Of a stretch of 22,452 nucleotides of DNA, positions 10,272 to 19,558 are shown piece after piece. A program made the translations under genes and the position numbers. Location: contig MSJI02000201.1 in assembly GCA_001931905.2 (NCBI GenBank), forward strand, positions 1 to 22,452. The letters run 5' to 3'. Within the stretch, counting starts at the first letter, position 1, and each line of letters begins with the position of its first letter. The DNA is from Cladosporium sp. IMV 00045 (taxonomy: Eukaryota; Ascomycota; Dothideomycetes; Cladosporiales; Cladosporiaceae). Under the pieces are notes generated by a model. The model worked only from the letters and a program-made list of their open reading frames with translations. It had not been told where the DNA came from and made no database searches.

Positions 10272-11385
10272 ATGACGTGTGGGTGTGGGTGTGGTATACC
10301 CCTTTTTGATCTGTACAGTATTTGGGGTGTTGGGACTAGAAGGAAAAATGAAAGCATACATTCTACAAAAGGTGGGCGTTTTAATTTGCGCAATACAAGG
10401 ACTGCTGAATCCAGGGATTCTAGGACTCAACCAGCGTCAAATTGGCTGCATTACGCGGTGCGTTTACTTCTCAACTTTTCGTACTCGTTCGAAGTTCAGT
10501 TCATGCGTTATGAGGATCGGGTCCAAAACCTCTTCCTTACACAGAACTATGGGCACTCTTGCCCTGCTTCACCTTGAATTGATGAATACAGAAAAGTAGC
10601 GTTTTTATGTCAAATATATGACTTAGTTATTGGTTAACAGGGAATAAAGATCCCCTTAGCTATCATGGAAGGTTGGCTGGAGGCAAAGTCACGTGATATT
10701 AGACGGCTTTTTAGAGCTCAGAGGTAGAGCAACGAGCTCGCGACCACTCTTCTCTCGTAGTAGCCATTTTACAATTATTAATCCAATATTAAGTCCGCAA
10801 TACGCCGGGTTATTTTCAGACTCTTCTGCCGGCTCCTTCCCTTCTACATTGACCTAAAAGATGCTACAGACTTGGACATCATGTGAAGCGCCAGGCACGG
10901 GAGCCACACAGTACACGTTACTCTCCCGTCTTCATTCGGGACAGCATACATGTACAGTGTAATACCCTCGCGCGGTGACGCCATGTGTTCGGACGCAGAC
11001 GTCGGAGTCCCAGCATGGAAGGGGCTCATTCGGTACAAATCTTTGACGGATAACTAAAATGTAACACAAGCCTCGCATTCTCCTGTGCCACATCGACCAT
11101 GATCAAGCTCGATTTCATCAGACAAGAGAATTCGGTTGCGGTCTCCCAATGCCGTAATTGTGTGTATCTGCAACTGCTGATAGATACCTATCTTTCAGCA
11201 TTTGCCCGCTCACAATATCCAAGTAGCCATTCAGCCTTGCTCTACCCCATCTAAGCGACAGCCGCAGATGCGCATGGTAGCGAAGCGCCACAATTTGGTT
11301 CTACAAAGGCTGGGCGTATGCGCGTCGGGTGTTGCTGACGTCTCCCAGCCTAATCTTTGATTAATACAAAATCTGGAACTGTGAC
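10272..11385. other. Gene-free stretch between NAT10/Kre33 and the STAND receptor gene
   Basis: About 1.1 kb with no recognisable coding region. It should hold the 3' UTR of the upstream gene (an AATAAA lies at 10643-10648, about 370 bp after the stop, perhaps too far to matter) and the distal promoter of the receptor gene. A CACGTG palindrome, a possible bHLH or bZIP site, lies at 10690-10695. An imperfectly supported inverted repeat (AGGCTGGG at 11307-11314, CCCAGCCT at 11344-11351) has a 29-nt loop. No RIP signature. Confidence 0.45.
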
Positions 11386-11667
11386 ATGAGCATTCCGCTC
11401 TTCCATATGAATCCTTGGGTCGGCCAACTCTATAAGCCTATGGTCGGGGATACTTGCACAAGATCTGTGAAGCTTATGGTCGGAGATCAAGACGCCACAC
11501 AATACATCATGAGGCTGCGTGCATGCAGCATACCTATGCAGAACGCCCTAGGCTTACTGGGGAGCAACCTCTATGTGAATACATCAGCTGTCCTGGCTGA
11601 GATTCCAGCTTCAAACTCAGCAAGTACGACTCAAGGCGCGCTTTTGGCCAGAGTATCCATGTCATGA
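11386..11667 (+). other. 93-codon open frame directly upstream of, and in frame with, the STAND receptor
   Basis: An ATG at 11386 opens a 93-residue frame that stops with TGA at 11665-11667, only 18 bp before the receptor ATG at 11686 and in the same phase. The product matches no family I know. It contains a repeated MVGD motif (YKPMVGD and VKLMVGD), encoded by an 18-bp imperfect direct repeat. It may be an upstream ORF in the receptor's leader, a former N-terminal extension cut off by the TGA, or chance. I found no clean intron that would remove the stop. Confidence 0.25.
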
Positions 11668-11685
11668 ACTAAGTTCCATCACATC

Positions 11686-14600
11686 ATGGATTCTGGTGGC
11701 CAACACCCGGAGATCGAAGATGGAGGAAGCGCAGCGTTATTGTTGGCCGAAAACCTTTCCGCAGGCGTCAGCGAAGGCCACAGCCCGATGCGCCAGCAAT
11801 ACTCTCAATTGACGGTGCAAGATTCGGCCAGATTGCATGCTGGTAATTCGTACGTTGGCCATCAGCACAACTACTACGCATCGCCGACGCCTGGGACGAT
11901 TCCAGGCTCCTCGGAACCAAGCGTGAAAAGCGCACTTGCATTCCCTGAAATGACCTTACGCTCTGACAGCATTGCAAGAGAACAAGCACAAACATGCAAG
12001 TGGCTATGCGAAACTTCAGAGTACAAGAGATGGCGTAACCCGGCGTTTCGACCAGTACATCACGGCATACTTTGGATCAGAGGGAAGCCAGGTGCTGGAA
12101 AGTCAACAATCATGAAATACGCATTCAAAAAGCACCGCGAAGAGTCTGAACGTCATGCGAAACTCATTTCGTTTTTCTTCAGCGCCAGAGGAAAAAATAA
12201 GCTAGAAAGATCTACGGAAGGCATGTATCGTGCTCTGCTCTATCAGATCGCGGAGGACGTGCCCCGGCTTCAAGCCATGGTTGAAGCAGACGCGAGACAA
12301 AGCTATTACAAGAACGGATGGCCTCTCGAGCTACTGAAGGAGATGTTTCACGAAGCGATGCTATGCCTCGGCCGAAAAAACACCCTCACTTGCTATATCG
12401 ACGCACTTGACGAATGCGACGAAGATGAGATACGAGACATGCTTTCAATGCTCGAAGAGCTTGGAGAGAAAACCACCTTAGACGGGACAAGCTTCCTTGT
12501 CTGCCTGGCGAGTCGGCACTACCCGAACATCAGAGTCAATCACGCTGAAGAGTTAGTGCTCGATCAACTCGAGGGACACCAAGACGACATATCATTGTAC
12601 GTGCAACGCAAACTCAAACTTCACGACCTCGAGGACAAACTCGCACTAGCCACAGAAATCAGGCAAAGATCATCGGGTGTCTTTCTTTGGGTAGTTTTGG
12701 TGGTTGCTATCCTCAACAAAGTTTACGACCAGGGAAACGTCCACCAGCTACATGATCGACTTCGGTCGATGCCAAAGAGCTTAAGTGAGTTGTTTGATGA
12801 CATCCTTGACAGAGATGAGGCCAACGACAAAGTCGCGTCGATGATTCAGTGGACGCTATGCGCTGGTAGACGCTTGACTGCCCTTGAGCTCTATTTTGCT
12901 GTTCTGCTCAGCACAGGTCAAGGACGTGCAGCAATAGCCCCATGGGACCGGAAAAATGTGAGCCGGCAAGTGCTGCGCGATTTCATACTCACCGGTTCCA
13001 AGGGTTTCTTGGAAACGAGTACCTTTCCACTGGATGGTGGTACCGAGGAAGTGCGATACGAATTCATCCACGAGTCTGTACGGGAGTACTTCGTGGAACA
13101 TGGGCTCCAGCGACTTGACCAAAGCTTGGGTGAAGACGTTGTAGCTACCAGTCATGAACGCCTTGCAACCTCATGTATGCAATACGTTTCCCTGTCTACT
13201 ACAGCTGCAGATTGGGAGCATCAGCACCGCTTCCCTCTCCTCCGGTACATTCGCGACTATGGAGGCCTGTACCATGCGGAGGAAGCCGAAAGCAGGTCTC
13301 TCCGCCAGGACAGCTTTTGCGCCAACTTTCCTTTGGACGACTGGCTTCTGTTCCAGATCATGACACAAGAGCAGAAGGCTTCGGCTTCCCAATTCATCGA
13401 CGATTATGTGGAGTATCAAGCGACTTTGTTACTTATTCTCGTCGACCAAAAGTACCAAAACCTGGCACGACGAGAATTGAAGAATCAAGCCACACCTGTA
13501 ATGGCTTCTCTCGACCGTCGAAGAAACATCGACGCCCAATTGGGACCCCGCGGCACTGCGTTGCATATCACAGTGGGCCGCAATGATCTGGACTCCATTG
13601 ACCTTCTCATTGATAGCGGAGCCGACATCAATGCTCAGTCCGATAGTCTCGGAAGTCCACTTCAACTTGCAGTGAGCCGCAACGATACAGACACTGTTCG
13701 TGCACTTTTGGCCCAAGGAGCTGACGTCGACACTCAGGCTGCCAATCTGAGAGATCTACTTCAAATTGCAGTACAGCATGATAACGCTGGAATCATCGAA
13801 CTTCTCACAGCTGGTGAGTCCAAGTCTACGATGCAGAGCGAGATGCTAGGGGCTGCACTGCATTCGGCGGCGAGCCACGATAAAAACGCGGCTATTAAGG
13901 CTCTTTCGAGCAGAATAGGCTGTCAATCTGCCATCAGCACTCAATGCGATGGTCAGCTCAGGGCTGCACTATCGATCGCAGTCGACCATGAGAACATGGA
14001 AGCCATTCTCGCTCTTTTGGAGGGTGGAGCCGGTAGAACGTATGGGGACTTCAATCGTTTACTTCGCGTTGCGATATCCCGACATCGTGCAGACATTGTT
14101 CGGCTTCTGAATGACAATGCTTTTGACATCAACTCTCTGCACGGTCGCGACGGCAATGCACTTCACGTCGCAGTAGACTATGGCAATCAGAGTATCGTCA
14201 AAATCCTCCTCGACAGGGGCGCTAGAGTCGACGCTCTCAGGCACGACCAATGGGAAAATGTCGTCTCCGAAACCGCACTCCATGCTGCGGTCACCCGACA
14301 AAATGTGGAGCTTGCTCGTATCCTCCTAGATGGTGGGGCTGATATTCACATCAAGCGCACGTATAAGACGTATAACACCACCTCCGAATCTGCGCTACAT
14401 ATCGCAGTAGCTAGCCGCAACCCCGAAATGACTCGTTTGTTGCTAAGTCGAGGCGCCCATGTTGATTGCCGGTATGATACTGCTGGCGAAGATCTTCACT
14501 TTGGTACTGCATTGCATATCGCAGTAGCTTACGACAGGCTGGATATCACTTGTGCCCTGCTGAATGCAGGTGCTGACATGAGCGCTCTCTGCGCAACGAG

Positions 14601-15258
14601 CCACATTTTCCTCGAGAACGCCGAGTGTCCGTATCCTTCTTCAATGGATGTCATGCGTCGCCTTTCATTGCGGAGGGACACAAAATCCAAGATCAACACA
14701 AAATCAATTGTCCAATCCGGTTATGGTATTCACGGAACAGCACTTCACCTTGCGGCTGCACATTGCAGCTCAGAATTCGTTGCAAGCCTTCTGGACCGAG
14801 GCGCTGATCTTGGTAGTCGCAGTCTGCACGGTGAATCCGTACTGGAGGCTGCTATGCAGCCCAGGCTTTCGGAAGACAGTGCAGCCATTCGCCTCTCAGT
14901 CATTAGCCTCTTGCTGGAACGCAGTAGGTCGGTTCCTAACATCTGGAACGCACAAGACGTTGGAAGAGCGCTTGTAGCTGCCGCAAAAACCGGTGATGAC
15001 GGACGGACAGTGCAACTCTTTGCAAACTTCGGGATCCTTGACAAGGCACCCCAAGAGTCGTTGCTCACTGCACTCAATGTTGCTGCCAGAGGCGGGACTT
15101 CCGAAAATTACAATTTCTTGTCGACGCTACTTCCACACTTGCCGAAAGCTGCTTTCGCTACGCCAGAGTACGATATGTTGATCAAGACCGCTGGCGAGCT
15201 TCAAGGCTTTAGGTTCATCCAGTCGCTCATTTGGAATGAGAATCAACACGAGATTTGA
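11686..15258 (+). CDS. STAND (NACHT-like) NTPase with C-terminal ankyrin repeats, NLR-like receptor
   Basis: Fungal proteins of this architecture are intracellular, NLR-like receptors linked to non-self recognition, heterokaryon incompatibility and cell death. The nucleotide-driven switch sits in the NTPase and the repeats act as sensor. The intronless frame encodes 1190 residues. Residues 1-95 are low-complexity with a short ARLHAGNSYVGHQ motif at 48-60. The segment TCKWLCETSEYKRW at about 103-116 is the usual lead-in. Walker A is GKPGAGKST at 133-141, Walker B LTCYIDALDECD at 234-245, and the sensor-like SRHYP at 276-280. A winged-helix-like part follows, ending in FIHESVREYF near 460. About 11-13 degenerate ankyrin repeats run from about 623 to 1065, recognisable by the recurring G(T/S)ALHIAV and (L)LL-GADV cores. 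There is no recognisable N-terminal effector domain (no HET, Goodbye-like or nucleoside phosphorylase domain). It converges on the pectin lyase gene. The ligand is unknown. Confidence 0.94.
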   Translation: MDSGGQHPEIEDGGSAALLLAENLSAGVSEGHSPMRQQYSQLTVQDSARLHAGNSYVGHQHNYYASPTPGTIPGSSEPSVKSALAFPEMTLRSDSIAREQAQTCKWLCETSEYKRWRNPAFRPVHHGILWIRGKPGAGKSTIMKYAFKKHREESERHAKLISFFFSARGKNKLERSTEGMYRALLYQIAEDVPRLQAMVEADARQSYYKNGWPLELLKEMFHEAMLCLGRKNTLTCYIDALDECDEDEIRDMLSMLEELGEKTTLDGTSFLVCLASRHYPNIRVNHAEELVLDQLEGHQDDISLYVQRKLKLHDLEDKLALATEIRQRSSGVFLWVVLVVAILNKVYDQGNVHQLHDRLRSMPKSLSELFDDILDRDEANDKVASMIQWTLCAGRRLTALELYFAVLLSTGQGRAAIAPWDRKNVSRQVLRDFILTGSKGFLETSTFPLDGGTEEVRYEFIHESVREYFVEHGLQRLDQSLGEDVVATSHERLATSCMQYVSLSTTAADWEHQHRFPLLRYIRDYGGLYHAEEAESRSLRQDSFCANFPLDDWLLFQIMTQEQKASASQFIDDYVEYQATLLLILVDQKYQNLARRELKNQATPVMASLDRRRNIDAQLGPRGTALHITVGRNDLDSIDLLIDSGADINAQSDSLGSPLQLAVSRNDTDTVRALLAQGADVDTQAANLRDLLQIAVQHDNAGIIELLTAGESKSTMQSEMLGAALHSAASHDKNAAIKALSSRIGCQSAISTQCDGQLRAALSIAVDHENMEAILALLEGGAGRTYGDFNRLLRVAISRHRADIVRLLNDNAFDINSLHGRDGNALHVAVDYGNQSIVKILLDRGARVDALRHDQWENVVSETALHAAVTRQNVELARILLDGGADIHIKRTYKTYNTTSESALHIAVASRNPEMTRLLLSRGAHVDCRYDTAGEDLHFGTALHIAVAYDRLDITCALLNAGADMSALCATSHIFLENAECPYPSSMDVMRRLSLRRDTKSKINTKSIVQSGYGIHGTALHLAAAHCSSEFVASLLDRGADLGSRSLHGESVLEAAMQPRLSEDSAAIRLSVISLLLERSRSVPNIWNAQDVGRALVAAAKTGDDGRTVQLFANFGILDKAPQESLLTALNVAARGGTSENYNFLSTLLPHLPKAAFATPEYDMLIKTAGELQGFRFIQSLIWNENQHEI

Positions 15259-16157
15259 TCGTCTAGATACATGTTGGGAGGAAACGGTCGTGATGAATCG
15301 TAATCTATTCGTCTGGTTCTCTTGATTAGCACGACTATGGGTCAGTGGAACACGTAGGTCCTACGTTTCTACTAAATACAAGCAACAAACTAGGTGACCG
15401 GGCTCCGGTACGAAAGTAAGCTTCCTGAACGTGTGGCGATGCAGCATCACAGCCACACACTCCTACACACTCTTCGGTGAAAATGCACAGACGGATGCAG
15501 TACATGCTCATAGCGGAGGTGCTCTTCAGTGTTCTCTGCGATTCCTGCGTCGGCTCCTTGGTCACTTTGTCTTCGCGGCGGCTTAGTAGGCTACGACGTG
15601 ACATCAAAGCCTGGAATTTTGTAAATCTTCAGAAATCAGACCTATCTGATTGCTCGATCCAATGGGGCTTACACAACCGAAGATCGAGTGATCCAAGCCC
15701 ACCGTGGATACGTGGCCACGCTGACAGTCGCCTAATACTCATGTTCATTGGGAGTGTCACTAGCTTTGCCAATGCCATTGCTACTTTCGCTCTTCTACTA
15801 ATGGACAGTCGCGTAAATCAAAAGCAGATTACTGAACACAATCCAACTTCGGTTACCTTTCGCTCAGACTCAGAGGTCCTTGTGGGATTATCAATCAATC
15901 AAGGAGTCCCAGAGATAGCAATGGCTGGTCCATACCTACAGCTACCTGCTTTCTAATAACTTCCTGGTATGTAGCTTCCTCTAAGGTATCATCTACATAC
16001 GCTGTCCATTCGCCATTCATACTCATGGGAAAGTACATCGAGCGGGCGGTCACATCGTCACTTGTCATCCTCGATACGCCTTCGTCTCGACAGTGAGCCT
16101 TCGCGATTTTGCGCTCAAAGCATATTGTACAGGGACTTTGTTGACTTGCGACAGCGT
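15259..16157. other. Convergent region between receptor and pectin lyase genes
   Basis: About 900 bp between two convergent stop codons. It must contain both 3' UTRs. The only notable content is one open frame of 158 codons (15483-15956, listed separately). Base composition is normal and there is no RIP signature. Confidence 0.45.
15483..15956 (+). CDS. Doubtful small membrane-protein ORF
   Basis: An ATG at 15483 begins a 157-residue frame. I do not recognise the protein. It has a hydrophobic N-terminal stretch (about residues 6-28), an Arg-rich patch, and one strong predicted membrane segment around residues 85-107 (LILMFIGSVTSFANAIATFA). The C-terminal 50 residues look soluble. It lies 225 bp after the receptor stop codon and runs toward the pectin lyase 3' end, so it would have to share the convergent 3' region. 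With no known relatives and only moderate length it may be a chance frame, an orphan gene or part of a long 3' UTR. Confidence 0.2.
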   Translation: MHRRMQYMLIAEVLFSVLCDSCVGSLVTLSSRRLSRLRRDIKAWNFVNLQKSDLSDCSIQWGLHNRRSSDPSPPWIRGHADSRLILMFIGSVTSFANAIATFALLLMDSRVNQKQITEHNPTSVTFRSDSEVLVGLSINQGVPEIAMAGPYLQLPAF

Positions 16158-17730
16158 CTAGATGCACTGGCTGTACCCTATTGGTATATAGTCAGTAAAT
16201 GATTACACACATAGCTCAGACATAAGATCACGTACAGTCGTTGACAACAGTGCAAGTGCCCTCCGCACAAGAAGTTGCGCCATCCCAGCCAATGCCGCCG
16301 CAACGACCGTACTTAGCCGCGCCCTCGCCGGTGGAAGAGCCAGTGCTCTCCCCAGCGGCAGCAGTGGCAGTGGACGCAGCCGGGGCAGCGCTTGAAGCAG
16401 GAGCCTCAGTCTCAGTCTCAGTCTCAGCCTCAGTCTCCGAAGAGGCAGCAGCAGTACCGGCGGTCCAGTTCGAAGCCTTGGAATCCTCCTCAACAGTGGC
16501 GACGTTGGAGACAGCGTTGACTTTGGCGGTGGCGGAAGTAAGCTTGCCGACACCAGCACTGGTAGAAGAGACATCAGAGGCAGCAACGGCTTCCCAGACG
16601 GACTCGAACTTGCCGACAGCGTCAATTGCAGCGGTGTCGGTGAATGAGCCAAACTCGCCGGAGTCGGTGATAGAGTTAATCTCGCAGTTGCGGCCGAGAG
16701 CAGATAAGCAGGCGGAGGCGTCGCTGGAGGAGGGGACGTTGAAGATCCCCTTGCTATGGCTGAGAGTCTCTGAGGAGAGCGGTGCCTTGCAGTCATTGAA
16801 AATGTTACCCTCAAGAAGGACGGTAGCGCCGTCCTCGGCGTCGAAGTTGTGGCTGGACGAGTTTGTCATTATGGAACGATGCTTATAGGTCACCATGATA
16901 ACTTACCCGTCACTGTTCTCGAAAAGGTTGTTTACAGCGTGAAGGTTGGTGCCAGCACCGACCTTAGGGGAGCGGCCACTAGTGCTATGGACCCAATTGT
17001 TGGCGAGAGTGACCTGATCGCCCTCACCGATAATCAACATGGTCCAGTAGTGCTGGTCGTTGCAGCTGGCGGACCAGCTGGTCTCGCCGTCGAGCTCATT
17101 ATTAGAGATAGTAACCCTTCCGCCGGCCTTATTCTGAACGACAAGCATCTGACGCCCGACAAGCGAGATCTTCATATGGTCGATCCAGACCATGTCCGCA
17201 TCGCGTACCTGGATAGCATCGCCACCCCAGATATACTGCGGGTTGAGCTCGGTGATATGGAAGTTCTGGAAGATAACGTTCTCGGCATCGTTGGCGACAC
17301 GGAAGCCCTTGCCTTTGACGACACCCTTGTCCCCAACACCGACAATGGACTTGCCAGACTTGACGTCGATATAGCCTGTACCTGCAACATCGTACGTGAC
17401 TTCGACAACCGGGTAGCTCGCAGAACACCAGTCGGGGCCGTCGAGAGCATCCTGGCCCTTAGCACCGCAGGTATTGCTATCAGGGCGGCAACCGTCCTCG
17501 GTGGCCTGGCCCTCAGATCCAGTAAAGTCAAATTCTTTGTCGATGAGAATGACACGAGGAGTGTCGTCGGTGAGCCACTCGACCAGCTCGTCGATGTCAG
17601 CCGGCGCAGCGGGCGTCGCATCACCACCACCAGTGATGCCGCTAGCGGCGCCAGAGGCAGTACCCACGACTTGTGCAGCTGAGAGCCTAGCCACGCAGGT
17701 CAAGGCTACGAAAAGTGATTTGGTAAGCAT
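16158..17730 (-). CDS. Secreted pectin lyase (PL1) with C-terminal CBM1, three exons
   Basis: Pectin lyases (EC 4.2.2.10) cut methyl-esterified homogalacturonan by beta-elimination outside the cell. Exons (minus) are 17730-16907, 16852-16236 and 16177-16158, encoding 486 residues. Introns are 54 bp (GTAAGT donor) and 58 bp (GTACGT donor, CTGAC branch, TAG acceptor). The first joins NSDG to HNFDAEDGA. The second restores the CBM1 ending NDWYSQCI; without it the protein would stop at NDCT. A signal peptide covers about 1-19 (cleavage near SAA/Q). In the beta-helix, D171 (WGGDAI), R193 (VGRQ), R253 (SGRSPK) and K256 have the same relative spacing as the Asp154, Arg176, Arg236 and Lys239 site of Aspergillus niger pectin lyase A, favouring pectin lyase over calcium-dependent pectate lyase. 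A low-complexity linker (about 405-454) contains Thr-Glu repeats. CBM1 (about 455-486) has YGRCGGIGW and four Cys. Attachment to cellulose in plant walls is inferred. Confidence 0.95.
16405..16437. repeat. Hexanucleotide repeat in the pectin lyase linker
   Basis: On the plus strand the unit is CTCAGT, with one CTCAGC variant, repeated about five times. On the coding strand it reads GAG ACT and encodes alternating Glu-Thr within the linker between catalytic domain and CBM1. Such in-frame repeats can change linker length by slippage without breaking the frame. Confidence 0.8.
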
Positions 17731-18385
17731 TGTGAAGGAAGGATTAATCTAAAAGGAATGTAGGTAATGAACGACTGGATGAAAGGTGGAGCGGAGACCG
17801 CGATAGGCCGAGAAAATGAAAAGATTTGATGAAGGAAAACGAGACAAGAGATGCAGAATCGTGGAGTACAAGATGTACAACCTTCAAATGGACCATAGAT
17901 TCGCCGCGACCTGCACGGCGTTTACATGCCAACAGATCCGCTCGTCCAAAGTCCCAAGACCGCCTGTCAAGATTTGTTATCGAACGTTGGCTTGCTCCGC
18001 CTCGAATCATCCCTGTTAAGCGCCTGCGCCTGGGGACAAAGCTGCTTGTAAAGCGGAGCCCCTTTCGGTATGTCTCCTTCGAAGGATAGGCGAAGGTGTC
18101 CAAGGTTTTCCGCTTGGAAGGTGAAGTACGCTTAGGGCACGCTTGGTGCTATAGCGCGAGTCAGATAAATTGCCATACGGCTGATGGCAGCTTCAGAATA
18201 TATTCAACCCTAACCCAGATGTCAGAGCGCTCGTGTAGGTGAGTAAACGAGCGCCGAGGTTGGGTCTCCGGAGGATTATAGTGGGTATCGCCTATGCCAG
18301 GTATGCTTCAGCGATGGCGTTCAATCAAGTCTTCATGTGGGATTCAGTCCCTAAGCCCGAAAGCCCGGATGCATAATTTGGGTCG
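17731..18385. promoter_or_regulatory. Upstream region of the pectin lyase gene
   Basis: This holds the promoter and 5' leader of the pectin lyase. Read on the minus strand, the 60 bases before the ATG at 17730 are C/T-rich with short A runs, typical of a fungal leader. A CTGGGG at 18029-18034 fits the CreA carbon-repressor consensus SYGGRG, but a single six-base match is weak. No gene seen. Confidence 0.4.
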
Positions 18386-18526
18386 TCAACGTGGGGAGGT
18401 GCGATTGCTCTGTAGGGTCCGAAAGTTCAATATGATCTTGGGTGCTGATGTAAACGGCTTGAAGGTGTCACCATCGTGGTGCTGCCTGGCCTCGGCTTGA
18501 ACAAGCAATGGTTTGACATGGTCTGA

Positions 18527-19249
18527 GAAAACACCAGATGCTCTTTCGCAATCCTCTCGCACTAGCTTTCTCTTCCGGGCGGAATTCGTAAGCTTCAATC
18601 GGCTCCTCACGAATGTTGAGATATCTTGCGAATGGCCTTACTGGTCGTCACATTCATTTAATGCATCCACATAGCAGGTCAAGATATCGTTCTCCAAAAG
18701 TAGAATAGCTGCTCGGAAGATTCTTTGCAAGATATCGGTAGGCCACGCAAGCCTCTGTAAATTTGCTGCCGTCCAAATGCCTGGGACGGACTGGAGTCGC
18801 GGGATTTGCTCCAACAGTTGATATACCAGGCTTCGGAACGTCTTTCCTGCGGAGACCTCGACATTACCGCCACCCCGGAAGAAAACATGAGAAATAACAG
18901 CGTCACTGACAAAGCGCCTCTTATCATTGTCAACCACCATTTTCACAAGCGTGGTCTTGCCTGACCCTGGCTTTCCCTTGATCCATAGACATCCATGATG
19001 CGTTGGCGTTGCACTGCGTTTGCGCCATAAAATATGCTCTTTATTCTCATACAGCCATTCGCAAGTCCTCGCAAGGCCGGGTTTGAGAGTGAGGTATCGT
19101 GCTCTCATACGGTCGTACTCAAGCGATTTCATTACGTCGTGTAGTTCCTGAAGCGCAGTGGAAGTCGAGTCGTCCATTACGGAGTGTCGCTGCGGGCTAT
19201 TCATGCCAAAGTAGTACTGATGTCCACACTCTTGCTGGAGAAGACCCAT
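18527..19249 (-). pseudogene. Broken STAND (NACHT-like) NTPase gene
   Basis: From an ATG at 19249 a 203-residue frame encodes the start of a receptor paralogous to 11686-15258: the lead-in TCEWLYENKEHILW at about 62-75, Walker A GKPGSGKTT at 92-100 and Walker B LTCYVDALNECD at 190-201. It ends at TAA (18638-18640). After that stop the same frame continues with GHSQDISTFVRSRLKL and CERASGVF, matching GHQDDISLYVQRKLKL and RQRSSGVF of the intact protein. About 50 residues, including the sensor SRHYP region, are deleted exactly at the stop, and recognisable similarity ends near 18527. All winged-helix and repeat parts are missing. The stop could come from CAA by a RIP-like C-to-T change; the gene lies 310 bp from a RIP-affected transposon. 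A truncated 203-residue protein could still be made, so a gene finder may call 18638-19249 as a CDS. Confidence 0.85.
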
Positions 19250-19558
19250 GCGACATGCACCATGGCTTAGCGTGGCTCAGCGTAGGCGATATCCTTGACC
19301 CTGATGCCAATGGTCGATAATTAGGTATTGTCCTATCTTTAGCATGTCCGACGTCGGCAAGGTTTCAGAATGTGCGAAGTTGTTGGACTGTGTTGTCTCC
19401 AGAGGGCAGTTTATTCATGACTGGCTGGTACGCATCAAATTGTCCAAGGCTCGCTCATCAGATTTGGCACAAGCACTTTTCTCGTCCGGCAATTCGTTAG
19501 CAGCCCTACATAGTTGTCTTAAAACTCGCGTGCTCCAAATTTATGACATGGACTAAAG
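19250..19558. other. Spacer between the receptor pseudogene and the retrotransposon
   Basis: These 309 bp of ordinary composition hold no recognisable gene. A 70-codon open frame at 19344-19556 has no recognisable similarity. The stretch ends in TAAAG, the candidate 5-bp target-site duplication immediately left of the LTR. Confidence 0.4.

Noticed and set aside
9222..10430. 402-codon open frame antisense to the end of the NAT10/Kre33 gene
   Set aside because: It mirrors the strong C/G third-position bias of the real gene on the other strand; its Leu/Val/Gly/Asp-rich low-complexity product matches nothing.
10716..10730. tRNA-like D-arm (GCTC, AGAGGTA loop, GAGC)
   Set aside because: No anticodon stem follows and there is no T-arm or GGTTCGA box in the next 60 bases, so this is neither a tRNA nor a tRNA-derived SINE head.
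16241..17682. Long plus-strand frames (16241-16888 and 16849-17682) opposite the pectin lyase
   Set aside because: They are shadows of the pectin lyase exons; the minus strand carries a signal peptide, catalytic residues, clean introns and a CBM1.
18207..18215. CCCTAACCC, resembling the telomere repeat
   Set aside because: Only one and a half units; too short to mean an interstitial telomere or chromosome end.
18635..18640. CA/GTAAGG as an intron donor at the receptor pseudogene stop
   Set aside because: Homology to the intact receptor resumes directly after the TAA in the same frame, so removing an intron from here would delete matching coding sequence.
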